Notes under the pieces: generated by a model
What the model was told of the DNA's origin: nothing
Seen by the model: the letters and a program-made list of their open reading frames with translations, nothing else
Databases searched by the model: none
In this document: positions 1 through 6,944 of the stretch, in pieces
Layout of the letters: every line of letters begins with the position of its first letter
How positions within the stretch are numbered: the first letter of the stretch is position 1
Translations under genes and position numbers: made by a program
Assembly: GCA_041648755.1 (NCBI GenBank)
Contig: JBAZOJ010000074.1
Span: 1 to 13,572, forward strand
Source of the DNA: JBAZOJ01 sp041648755
Lineage (GTDB): Bacteria; Planctomycetota; B143-G9
Reading direction: 5' to 3'
Length of the DNA: 13,572 nt

Positions 1-237
1 TTTGATCGACTTGATTCCGAACTGGATGAATTCGCCGGTCAGTTGGAAGATATCCGAGTGGATCTGAGAGAAGCGCAGTTGCAGCAACAACAGGTAGTGG
101 TTCCCCAAGCCGCGCAGTTGAGTTCGGATCCGTTACAGCGCGCGATACTGATTCGCGAGATACTGGGGCCTCCTGCATCAATGAGGTCCCGTCGACGCAG
201 TGGAAGAGCCCCGGTTGCAGAACCGATGAGGAAGTAG
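1..237 (+). CDS. C-terminal end of an unidentified coiled-coil protein (5' end outside window)
   Basis: An open frame enters from the left edge at base 1 and ends at TAG 235-237, giving 78 residues. The first 35 or so residues are rich in Leu, Glu, Asp and Gln with a heptad-like spacing (LDSELDEF, LEDIRVDL, REAQLQQQQ), as expected of a coiled coil. They are followed by SDPLQRAILIREILGPP and a basic tail. A short C-terminal helix ending in ILGPP recalls a motif I associate with small uncharacterised bacterial proteins, but this is memory and was not searched. Codon use looks more natural here than in the opposing Rieske frame, which becomes unusually Cys-rich over the same bases. The two frames overlap by about 200 bp. 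I cannot name the protein. The frame could be fortuitous, but its composition argues for a real gene. Confidence 0.5.
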   Translation, partial: FDRLDSELDEFAGQLEDIRVDLREAQLQQQQVVVPQAAQLSSDPLQRAILIREILGPPASMRSRRRSGRAPVAEPMRK

Positions 238-689
238 AACTCGGGGCTCAGCGGGTCTTTATCCGGTGGAAGGATTTCGTCGATCTTGACAACGAGCCCG
301 ATTGAAGGATCATACCGAAGCCCAAGCCTGGGAAGGGGTTTCTTCGCCGGAGATTGAACGACATTTCCATTTCTCTCGAATCGGCTTCTGTGGCAGGGGC
401 AGTCGAAGGTTCCGGTTCTGGCCTCCCAGTTTACAGTGCAGCCGAGATGCGTGCACTTGGCGGAGATCGCGAATATTCCTGTTCCATCGTTGACAACATA
501 GAAGTTGAAACGAGCTAAGAACCTGTCGCTAACTGAGTTCGCCGGATAGTCTGCGGGGCGTCCTATGGGAACGGACTGAGCATCACGGTACTCAACCTTG
601 GGCAGCAGTGAGAGAATGGTCGCTGCGAGTGCCGCCAGGAAAAGGACAACGGAAAGTACGATGACCGTGCGTCGGGTATTTGCAGCCAT
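39..689 (-). CDS. Rieske [2Fe-2S] protein, membrane-anchored
   Basis: A 216-residue protein starting at ATG 689-687. Residues about 8-29 form one N-terminal hydrophobic segment that would anchor the Rieske domain on the outer face of the inner membrane. The cluster-binding loops are clear: CTHLGC gives ligands C79 and H81 with disulfide C84, and CPCH gives C97 and H100 with C99. In bc1/b6f-type complexes such a subunit passes electrons from quinol to cytochrome c. The second loop reads CPCHRSRF, with Arg where Gly is usual. A TTG start 33 nt upstream is possible, but the ATG precedes the hydrophobic segment and sits just after an extended -10 box. The last 60 or so residues (from about 155) look non-native and Cys-rich and overlap the opposing ORF. 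No cytochrome b gene lies immediately downstream, so the partner is unknown. Confidence 0.88.
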   Translation of the reverse strand: MAANTRRTVIVLSVVLFLAALAATILSLLPKVEYRDAQSVPIGRPADYPANSVSDRFLARFNFYVVNDGTGIFAISAKCTHLGCTVNWEARTGTFDCPCHRSRFERNGNVVQSPAKKPLPRLGLRYDPSIGLVVKIDEILPPDKDPLSPEFYFLIGSATGALPLRRRDLIDAGGPSISRISIARCNGSELNCAAWGTTTCCCCNCASLRSTRISSN

Positions 690-695
690 GGAGGA

Positions 696-723
696 ATTAT
701 ACCAGTCGAAGACACAACGCAAA
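696..723 (-). promoter_or_regulatory. Extended -10 promoter for the Rieske gene
   Basis: On the minus strand TGGTATAAT gives a consensus TATAAT (701-696) with an upstream TG extension. A weak -35, TTTGCG (723-718), lies 16 bp away. Only six bases separate the -10 box from the ATG at 689, so transcription would begin at or next to the start codon. No Shine-Dalgarno-like sequence lies between them, which suggests a leaderless mRNA if the promoter is used. Confidence 0.55.
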
Positions 724-731
724 CGAACGCC

Positions 732-758
732 TTGAATGACTGGGCAGAGGCTTATAAT
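732..758 (+). promoter_or_regulatory. Sigma-70-type promoter for the AsmA-like gene
   Basis: A perfect TATAAT at 753-758 is preceded by TTGAAT at 732-737 with a short 15-bp spacer. A purine-rich AGAGGGA at 764-770 follows and can serve as ribosome-binding site for the ATG at 782. It lies back to back with the Rieske promoter in a 92-bp intergenic region. Confidence 0.5.
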
Positions 759-781
759 GTGGCAGAGGGAGCAGCATCTCT

Positions 782-3055
782 ATGATGAGAAAGGCCACAC
801 GAGCACGTCTTTTCTGGGTAGCCGTTGTTCTGCTTGTCTGTATTCCTACGGCTATGGCAATATACCTGACCTTCCTGAAAAGGTCCGGCGGGCTTGCAGA
901 CAGAATTGCGCTGCAGATCTCCAAGGGCATCGGCATGACCGTGAAACTTGGGGATGTAGAGTTTCCACGCCTGAATCTAACCCAAGTAGTCCTACGCAGG
1001 GCGTCGATCCAGAATCCCCTCCGGACGGATTATCCTTTCTTCGAGAGCGACGAGATCGTCGTGGACGGATTCAGCACTTCGGAAGGAGTGCGCGCCGATA
1101 GGATTACTATCAAGTCGTACGCCATGGCCCTTCCCGTTGGCAATCAAGGGAGTTCCGGTGAAGCACTTCGGTCAATCGCCGGCACAATCATCGGCAACTT
1201 TCTCGACCGGTCTTTTGTCAGGAAGGTCACTCTTGAGCGCGGCAGACTGGTTCTGGTACTGGGCGGCAAGGAAGTCACTCTGGGAGTATCGGGGGGGCAG
1301 ATGTCCATTTCGCCGGATGGCAAATCCGTTGCCGGCGAAATTTCGCTGGACATGCTGTCCGGAAACGACTTCGCCGGCAGGTTGACTCTGGTGGTCTCCG
1401 GAAACACCAAGTCGCCCTCAATTGCTCTGAACGCGGAATGCAATGATCTTGACTTGACACGGCTTCTTGCCCTCGGGGTGTTTAGGACCGACGAAATAGG
1501 CACGCTGGCAGGACAAGGAAGCATTGCCCTGTCTTACAGCGCTGGTCAGGAAGGTAAGGACACGATTCTTCTAAGTGGCGGCATCGAGGGACTGCGGATG
1601 ACAACGGCCAGCTTCGGGAGCGCATCTCTCTCCTCGGTAAGGATGAAGGCCAGATATGATTCTGAGAGATGCACGTATCCAGACATCGAGAGCGTGGTCA
1701 CTTCCCCGTGGCTCTACGAAACTGATGGATTTTCCGGGCAATTTCCCGGTGGAGTCTCCACGAAATTTGACTCTGCGGATTTTGCCGTTCTCATGGAGAA
1801 GCAAGTATCGTTCTCATGCCAGGCAATCGACAACCTGACTCTGAGCAAAGAGGGCCGCGAGTTTGCGGCGAAGGCACTTTCATTGAAGGCTTCCTTCTCT
1901 GGCTCGTCAGTGTCACTCGAGACTTCTGCGCAATTCAGCGATGGTTCTCGCTTCGACATTACGGGCAAACTCAATGATGTATTTGGTGAGACATCAGGAC
2001 GGCTGCATTGCATCCTCTACGACGTTCCGCAGTCGTTTCTCGATCGAGTGTTCAATCCTTCGACAATAGCCCTTGAGTTCGCCTACGAGCCAGTGAATGG
2101 CAGCATTGACGTCAGCATACGCGGCCCGAAAGAAGCCGATGGTTCTGTCGCGCTGCACACGCGCATGCTCACAGTGAAGCGTAATCGTAAGGATCTTCCC
2201 GGAGTTGAGGTCACACTTTCAAGCGAATTCCGTATCACCGACGGTGCTCTGGAGTTTATGCGCAAGACACATTTGGGTTTGGGTGAGTCCTTTGACTTCG
2301 AGGGCTCCATTGAATTCGCAGGAGGAATTCCATCAAAGGTCTCGATCGACTCGCTGCGCATCGATTCTGGCTTCCTATCGAGAGCAATGGCGGAGATCGA
2401 GCCCGGATCAACCAAGTGGAAATGCGATGGGAGGCTCGATATCAGAGGAGACCTGTCTGAATTCAAGGGCTCATTTGTTCCGGGCAGGCTAAACCTGTCT
2501 GTGAGTGTCGTAGACGAGTTCTCTCTGGCGGTAACGGCCACACAATTCTCCCTGCTTATCGTTGGTGTAACCGGGAGAGTCACTCTGATGGGCAGAGAGA
2601 CCGATAATACCCGCTTCTTCAGCTTGTCCGGCGGCTTCCTTCCTCAGGGGGTTACGGTCAACGCGAAGAAACTGTTCCTCAGCGGGCAGAAGGTGACCGT
2701 CAGCGCTGAGATGAAGTACTCCGTATCCCTCGATTCACTTACAATCGACGTTGCGAGGCTTGAGTCGGATTCGGGTCCTCGTGAAGAGATAACGGGAGAT
2801 ATCAGAAACTTGACCGGCGAACTGAACCTGAATCTCAAGTTCAGGGACTGGGGATTGACCCTCCAACAGGTATCGTCCTTGTTCGAGATTCCTCCCGGTA
2901 TCAAGATCACGAGCGGGAACTTCATCCTGGAGCGGACTCTTACGGGAACTCTGGCCAATCTGGAAAGCAAGTACTCGATTAACGTGAACGATTTGACCTT
3001 CGAGACAAGGAGAGTCAAACTCGAAGGTGCCGACATTCTCATTGAGTTCCCTTAA
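782..3055 (+). CDS. AsmA-like envelope protein, inner-membrane anchored
   Basis: A 757-residue protein with a basic N-terminus, one hydrophobic segment at about residues 10-30, and then a long region of short alternating beta-strand-like stretches (for example VKLGDVEFPRLNL, RADRITIKSY, FVRKVTLERGRLVLVL). This signal-anchor plus beta-groove architecture is typical of the AsmA/TamB/YdbH superfamily, whose members are thought to bridge the envelope and move phospholipid toward the outer membrane. The assignment rests on architecture and on recurring patterns such as ITGDIRNLTGELNLNL, not on a defining catalytic motif. Another ATG at 785 gives nearly the same protein. The protein ends inside strand-like sequence, so a longer family member could have lost its tail. 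It is probably co-transcribed with ubiE, whose start lies 50 bp downstream. Confidence 0.62.
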   Translation: MMRKATRARLFWVAVVLLVCIPTAMAIYLTFLKRSGGLADRIALQISKGIGMTVKLGDVEFPRLNLTQVVLRRASIQNPLRTDYPFFESDEIVVDGFSTSEGVRADRITIKSYAMALPVGNQGSSGEALRSIAGTIIGNFLDRSFVRKVTLERGRLVLVLGGKEVTLGVSGGQMSISPDGKSVAGEISLDMLSGNDFAGRLTLVVSGNTKSPSIALNAECNDLDLTRLLALGVFRTDEIGTLAGQGSIALSYSAGQEGKDTILLSGGIEGLRMTTASFGSASLSSVRMKARYDSERCTYPDIESVVTSPWLYETDGFSGQFPGGVSTKFDSADFAVLMEKQVSFSCQAIDNLTLSKEGREFAAKALSLKASFSGSSVSLETSAQFSDGSRFDITGKLNDVFGETSGRLHCILYDVPQSFLDRVFNPSTIALEFAYEPVNGSIDVSIRGPKEADGSVALHTRMLTVKRNRKDLPGVEVTLSSEFRITDGALEFMRKTHLGLGESFDFEGSIEFAGGIPSKVSIDSLRIDSGFLSRAMAEIEPGSTKWKCDGRLDIRGDLSEFKGSFVPGRLNLSVSVVDEFSLAVTATQFSLLIVGVTGRVTLMGRETDNTRFFSLSGGFLPQGVTVNAKKLFLSGQKVTVSAEMKYSVSLDSLTIDVARLESDSGPREEITGDIRNLTGELNLNLKFRDWGLTLQQVSSLFEIPPGIKITSGNFILERTLTGTLANLESKYSINVNDLTFETRRVKLEGADILIEFP

Positions 3056-3105
3056 CCTCAGAGACTCCTCCCCTTGGCTCGACCTGCGCTTCATTCCAGG
3101 ATTGT

Positions 3106-3861
3106 ATGACTGATCGAGTAAGTGATTCACGGGTCTCCTGTTCACCGGAGGAAGCCACCCGGCTTTCCGGAAACGTGCGCAGAGAGTACGTGAAAAACCT
3201 CTTCGACAATCTGTCGGGCAAGTATGATTTTATGAACAACATTGTCTCCCTCTGGGGTACTTCCCGCTGGCGAGCAAAAGCGCTGAAGCAGTTCATGATC
3301 GCTAATGGCGACCGCTTGTTGGATGTCGGGACCGGTACCGGCTTGCTGCCTTGTTATCTGGCTAAGCAGAGACCTGATCTGGACGTCACCGGAGTGGACA
3401 TCTCCAAAGGAATGCTCTCCGTGGCGTCGAAAAGATGTCCCAATGCTGTGTTTATGGTCGCGGACGCGACAGCTCTTCCCTTTGAGAATGGCTCATTTGG
3501 CTCGGTCTGCTCAGCCTTCGTGATTCGCAATCTTCAGGACAGAACGACGGCATTGTCCGAAATGGCTCGTGTCCTGAAGCCAAACGGGCGCATGATGATT
3601 CTTGACTCGTTTGCTCCCCTGGGATGGAGGTCTCCGATGATGAGATTCTGGTTAAGGAGCATCATGCCTGTTGTGGCTTCCGTTTTCACGGACAACAGGC
3701 CGTACAAGTATCTTGCAGCGAGCATTTGCGGTCCGGATTTGAGGCCTGAACTGACGAGAACGCTTGTTGACCTTGGCCTTGAAATCGAGTACGATGGCGA
3801 CATCGAACTCGGCACGATTCACCTTCTTGTCGCGAGAAAACCGGCAAGTTCCACTTGCTGA
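3106..3861 (+). CDS. ubiE: Demethylmenaquinone / 2-polyprenyl-benzoquinol methyltransferase (UbiE/MenG)
   Basis: A 251-residue class I SAM-dependent methyltransferase. Family-typical features are LFDNLSGKYDFMNN (32-45), motif I LDVGTGTG (72-79), the acidic SAM-binding D98 in GVDIS, D120-A121 in ADATALPF, and FVIRNLQDR followed by ARVLKPNGR (154-162). The enzyme C-methylates the polyprenylated ring in menaquinone (MenG) or ubiquinone (UbiE) biosynthesis at the cytoplasmic membrane. Which quinone is made cannot be told from this window. The length matches the family, although the first 20 or so residues extend beyond the conserved core. The start at 3106 has CAGG five bases upstream. The gene follows the AsmA-like gene on the same strand, and the divergent Rieske gene also serves a quinone pool. 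Confidence 0.9.
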   Translation: MTDRVSDSRVSCSPEEATRLSGNVRREYVKNLFDNLSGKYDFMNNIVSLWGTSRWRAKALKQFMIANGDRLLDVGTGTGLLPCYLAKQRPDLDVTGVDISKGMLSVASKRCPNAVFMVADATALPFENGSFGSVCSAFVIRNLQDRTTALSEMARVLKPNGRMMILDSFAPLGWRSPMMRFWLRSIMPVVASVFTDNRPYKYLAASICGPDLRPELTRTLVDLGLEIEYDGDIELGTIHLLVARKPASSTC

Positions 3862-3862
3862 T

Positions 3863-3893
3863 TTGTCCTTGTTGGAGCAAAAGCTGCTACAAT
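3863..3893 (+). promoter_or_regulatory. Extended -10 promoter for the zinc-ribbon protein gene
   Basis: TGCTACAAT places a TACAAT -10 box at 3888-3893 with an upstream TG extension. The best -35 is a weak TTGTCC at 3863-3868 with a long 19-bp spacer. It lies between the ubiE stop and the next ATG at 3928. The same bases also fit a degenerate sigma-54 pattern, so the sigma factor is uncertain. Confidence 0.45.
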
Positions 3894-3914
3894 TCCCAGG
3901 AACCTGATTCCGGG

Positions 3915-3921
3915 AAAGGAG
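3915..3921 (+). promoter_or_regulatory. Strong Shine-Dalgarno site (AAAGGAG)
   Basis: AAAGGAG lies six bases before the ATG at 3928 and fixes that codon as the start of the zinc-ribbon protein. Confidence 0.75.
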
Positions 3922-3927
3922 CTGAGG

Positions 3928-5289
3928 ATGCCTGACTCAATTATGCCCTGCCCGAGTTGTGGCAAGAACTACAACATATCCACCTTCAAGCCGGGAATGA
4001 AATTCCGCTGTACTCAATGCGACAGCATTGTGACAGTGCCCGGACCCTCAAGAGGACCTGAACCTGAGTCTGAGCCTCCGCGCAGAAGGCAGCCAGCCAG
4101 ACGCGCACACCGGCAGCCGGACGAGGATCGTGACGACGGCCGCGCCGCACCACGCAAGAAAGACAACACTGGAATGATGGTGACTCTGGGCATTACAGTT
4201 GCGGCAATAGCAGTCATTGGCCTCGTATTGGGCCTTTCCAAGGGGAAAGATATTGCGCATCCGAGCACGGAACCACACGCGCTAATGAGTGGCGTCACGG
4301 ACACCGGGACGCCCCGTCCGCCAGATTGGGCGATAAGTGGGTTCTCGGCCACGCCTATCGTGAGCGGCGCTGCACAAAACCCGCAAACATCGGGTGGTCC
4401 CTCTGTTTCCGGTTCCGGCGGTACCCCAGCCCCAGTGCCACAAAACTACAAGGCGCTTAAGGATTGCACGCCTGAACTGCAGGAATTGGTGAAACGAGTT
4501 GTGGATAAAGCAGGCGGAGCCGACACTCTGAAGTTCGTCGCAAGCGGCTGGAAGATGTCGACAGTTGTCAGAGATAACCTGCAGCATAACCCCAATCCCG
4601 AAATCAAAGACGATCCGTTCGACTTCGTCACAGATACCGAAATCCCCATGATGCTCTGGTTCATGCGCTCCGCCAACAAGGGCATGCTCCGGAAGCAGTA
4701 TGTCCAGTCCTCCTTGAAGACCGTATTTGCCTTCAACGGAAAGGACTGTTTTAAGTTCATCGACGCCAACAAAGGCGACGTCTCTGCGCTGGAGCGCTCT
4801 TTGATGCTGAACGAGACTTACGACTATGACCTCATGTACAAGCTCTCCACCGACCAGTTCTACTTCCTGGACAGGGTAATCGAGTCGAAATACACGTTTG
4901 CGAACCTGCCCTTCAAGTACGTGGGCTTCAAGATCAGGGATCGCTTCGACACTTCCATCGTCAGGCAACTCTTCTTCTACACTCCTGAGAGTTCGCAGTT
5001 TGCCAAGGCCGAATGGGCAGACCTTCTGTGCAAGGTCACCTACGAGGATTCGGGCTCCAGCCAGAAGATCAACAGATACTACTGGAACTATACCGAGAAG
5101 AAGGGCTGGAGATTCCCGCTTATCACGCTGAACCACCAGACCTCCATCGAGAACGTGAAGGACACCTTCACTGGCTCTCTGCAGATGATTCGCGTTTTCA
5201 AGGAAGACCCTGAGGAGCAGGGCGAGATCAAGATCGAGATGAAGATCGATCAATCGGCGTTCGAGTCGTTTGAGACGCCGAGAGAATAA
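3928..5289 (+). CDS. Zinc-ribbon, single-membrane-segment protein with large C-terminal domain
   Basis: A 453-residue protein of unknown function with four visible parts. Residues 8-31 form a zinc ribbon with paired cysteines C8/C11 and C28/C31, in the style of MJ0042-type ribbons. Residues about 38-80 are a Pro/Arg/Glu-rich, disordered-looking linker. Residues 82-103 are a single hydrophobic segment. A Ser/Gly/Pro/Thr-rich spacer to about 172 then leads into a C-terminal domain at about 175-453. With no signal peptide before the ribbon, the natural topology is ribbon inside and C-terminal domain outside. That domain contains runs such as TVFAFNGKDCFKF and YYWNYTEKKGWRFPL, resembling the beta-rich, lipid-binding LolA-like folds of cell-envelope proteins; this fold guess is inference. 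The gene has its own promoter and a terminator after it, so it is probably monocistronic. Confidence 0.75.
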   Translation: MPDSIMPCPSCGKNYNISTFKPGMKFRCTQCDSIVTVPGPSRGPEPESEPPRRRQPARRAHRQPDEDRDDGRAAPRKKDNTGMMVTLGITVAAIAVIGLVLGLSKGKDIAHPSTEPHALMSGVTDTGTPRPPDWAISGFSATPIVSGAAQNPQTSGGPSVSGSGGTPAPVPQNYKALKDCTPELQELVKRVVDKAGGADTLKFVASGWKMSTVVRDNLQHNPNPEIKDDPFDFVTDTEIPMMLWFMRSANKGMLRKQYVQSSLKTVFAFNGKDCFKFIDANKGDVSALERSLMLNETYDYDLMYKLSTDQFYFLDRVIESKYTFANLPFKYVGFKIRDRFDTSIVRQLFFYTPESSQFAKAEWADLLCKVTYEDSGSSQKINRYYWNYTEKKGWRFPLITLNHQTSIENVKDTFTGSLQMIRVFKEDPEEQGEIKIEMKIDQSAFESFETPRE

Positions 5290-5308
5290 CCGATTGCTTT
5301 GCGCTGGG

Positions 5309-5337
5309 AAAATGGGGAGGTATGCCTCCCCATTTTT
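5309..5337 (+). terminator. Intrinsic terminator just ahead of pyrK
   Basis: AAAATGGGGAGG (5309-5320) pairs perfectly with CCTCCCCATTTT (5325-5336) around a TATG loop, and the downstream arm ends in a run of five T. This 12-bp stem closes the zinc-ribbon gene. It ends only four bases before the pyrK ribosome-binding site, so it could also act as an attenuator. Confidence 0.8.
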
Positions 5338-5340
5338 CAA

Positions 5341-5347
5341 AGGGGAG
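5341..5347 (+). promoter_or_regulatory. Shine-Dalgarno site selecting the pyrK start (AGGGGAG)
   Basis: AGGGGAG lies three bases before ATG 5351. This supports MEKRD as the N-terminus rather than an in-frame upstream start at 5270, which would lie inside the preceding gene and read through the terminator hairpin. Confidence 0.65.
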
Positions 5348-5350
5348 CCA

Positions 5351-6160
5351 ATGGAGAAAAGAGATAGCTACGTCCCCTGTCAAATCCTGAGCTTGCGCCG
5401 CAAGGGCAAGTACTTGGTCTGCAGATTTCACGCGAACTGGCCGGATAAGGTCGTCCCCGGGCAATTCATGATGGTTAGAATCCCCGGAGCAAGCCAGCAT
5501 TTGCTTGGTCGCCCGTTCTGCGTCGCGCAGACCGGCCCAGAATGGACTGAATTTGCCGCAGCCGTTGTAGGGAAAGGTACTTCGCTTCTCTCGGAATCGT
5601 TAGTTGTCAACGGCCACGTGGAGATCCTCGGTCCGCTTGGCAGGGGCTTCAATGTCAGCACAGTGTATCGGCGCATAGCATTGATAGGCGGGGGAGTAGG
5701 AATCGCCGAGCTTTGCTTGCTTGCTCAGGAACTCCATACACAAGGCCGATCCCCGGTTTTCTTTGCTGGCGCACGCACGGTTGATGATCTCATCTACATC
5801 TCCGAAGTGTCCCCGTTCGTCACTCGAATGGAGATTGCGACAGAAGACGGAACCTCTGGCACCCATGGATTGGTGACGCGCCCCTTGGCAGAATCTCTGA
5901 AGCGACATGAATTTGATCTGCTTGTTGGATGTGGTCCGATTCCGATGTTGAAGGCAGTTGCTGAGGCCGCAGAGGCAGCGTCCATCGAGAGCTTGGTTGC
6001 TCTTGAAGAGCGGATGGCATGCGGCATAGGCGCTTGTTTTGGCTGTGCCGTGCCTCTCGCTGTGAAGGGGCGGGTGAAAATGGTTAGAGTGTGCAAGGAA
6101 GGGCCGGTGTTTCGGGGGAAGTCATTTCTGGGAGGGTTGAGGCATGCCGGAAGAGATTAG
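5351..6160 (+). CDS. pyrK: Dihydroorotate dehydrogenase electron-transfer subunit (PyrK-like)
   Basis: A 269-residue FAD/[2Fe-2S] reductase of the ferredoxin-NADP reductase superfamily. Visible motifs in order are RPFC (54-57, FAD site), GPLGRGF (94-100), GGGVGIAE (113-120, nucleotide binding), EDGTSGTHGLVT (165-176), CGPIPML (194-200), and a C-terminal iron-sulfur motif with C224, C229, C232 and C248 in the C-x4-C-x2-C-x15-C spacing of PyrK. In type 1B dihydroorotate dehydrogenase this subunit carries electrons from the PyrD flavin to NAD+ in pyrimidine synthesis. No pyrD lies next to it here, so it may pair with a distant pyrD or with another flavoenzyme. It opens a five-gene block: its last 17 bases overlap nnrE. 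A terminator hairpin sits just before its ribosome-binding site. Confidence 0.87.
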   Translation: MEKRDSYVPCQILSLRRKGKYLVCRFHANWPDKVVPGQFMMVRIPGASQHLLGRPFCVAQTGPEWTEFAAAVVGKGTSLLSESLVVNGHVEILGPLGRGFNVSTVYRRIALIGGGVGIAELCLLAQELHTQGRSPVFFAGARTVDDLIYISEVSPFVTRMEIATEDGTSGTHGLVTRPLAESLKRHEFDLLVGCGPIPMLKAVAEAAEAASIESLVALEERMACGIGACFGCAVPLAVKGRVKMVRVCKEGPVFRGKSFLGGLRHAGRD

Positions 6161-6944
6161 ACTTTCCTGCGAGCAGTCTCGGCAGGTTGATTCCATCGCT
6201 GCGCAGAAGTATGGGATTCCCGGCCTGGTTCTGATGGAGAATGCAGGCCTTCGGTGCGCTGACATTATCCTCGGAATCCTGTCAGAATTCCCTGAGCCCC
6301 GATCCGCTACGATAATCACAGGCAAAGGCAATAACGGCGGGGACGGCTACGTCATAGCGCGGCATCTGCATAACCGCGGAATCGCTGTTCGGGTGTTCGG
6401 GGTATCCGTGAAAGCTTTCCAGTTTGAGGGAGCCTTTGACAAAAGCGTCATTGCGGACCTTGGCAGGCGGAAAAAGCAACAGGCCGCTGAACGCTTTGGC
6501 ATCGAACGCCCTGCCCCGCCCGAAGATGACGCGAGGACGAACCTGCGGATTATCTCTCGCATGGGGATTCCCTTGTTTGAGATCGGGACAGATGTTTCCC
6601 CGTCTCAGCTTCGTCATTGCCTGAAGGAGACAGACGTGGTCGTTGATGCTCTGATGGGAACAGGATCGATTGGCATCCCACGCTCCCCGTACGACGAGAC
6701 GATTCGGGCAATCAACTCTTGCGGAAAAAAGGTCGTCTCGGTTGACCTCCCATCCGGCCTTGATGCCAACACCGGAATTGCAGCCGGAGAATGCGTCAAA
6801 GCCGACTTTACAGTGACATTCGTCGCTCAAAAGACCGGATTCGCTCTGAACGACGGACCGAAGTTCTGTGGACAAGTGATAGTCGCCGAGATCTCGCTTC
6901 CCAAAGAACTGGTCGAAGGACTTGCACGAAAAGTGGAACGGTGA
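6144..6944 (+). CDS. nnrE: NAD(P)H-hydrate epimerase (YjeF N-terminal domain)
   Basis: A 266-residue stand-alone YjeF_N domain. The enzyme interconverts R and S forms of hydrated NADH and NADPH so that a dehydratase (NnrD) can restore the cofactor. Signature elements are GIPGLVLMENAG (24-35), GKGNNGGDGYV (60-70), VVDALMGTG (166-174) and DLPSGLDANTG (201-211). The C-terminal NnrD dehydratase domain found in many bacterial fusions is absent and must lie elsewhere if present. Residues about 97-135 form a longer, charged, Lys/Arg-rich stretch where the family usually has a short connection. The start overlaps the end of pyrK by 17 nt, and its TGA overlaps the GTG start of the next gene (GTGA), both consistent with translational coupling. 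Confidence 0.92.
   Translation: MPEEIRLSCEQSRQVDSIAAQKYGIPGLVLMENAGLRCADIILGILSEFPEPRSATIITGKGNNGGDGYVIARHLHNRGIAVRVFGVSVKAFQFEGAFDKSVIADLGRRKKQQAAERFGIERPAPPEDDARTNLRIISRMGIPLFEIGTDVSPSQLRHCLKETDVVVDALMGTGSIGIPRSPYDETIRAINSCGKKVVSVDLPSGLDANTGIAAGECVKADFTVTFVAQKTGFALNDGPKFCGQVIVAEISLPKELVEGLARKVER

Noticed and set aside
690..722. TTG start adding 11 residues to the Rieske protein
   Set aside because: It is a weaker codon with a poor upstream site, and it lies across the -10 box; the ATG at 689 directly precedes the membrane segment.
4282..5340. A 352-codon open frame on the minus strand, opposite the zinc-ribbon gene
   Set aside because: Its composition is that of an antisense shadow (Leu/Val/Arg-rich with no motif), it crosses the terminator hairpin, and the + strand protein has clear motifs and a strong ribosome-binding site.
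5270..5350. Upstream in-frame start for pyrK
   Set aside because: The extra 27 residues lie in the previous gene and the terminator stem, and a good ribosome-binding site precedes ATG 5351.
6791..6940. Upstream in-frame start for the PhnP-like hydrolase
   Set aside because: The added residues are nnrE read in another frame; the family N-terminus begins exactly at GTG 6941.
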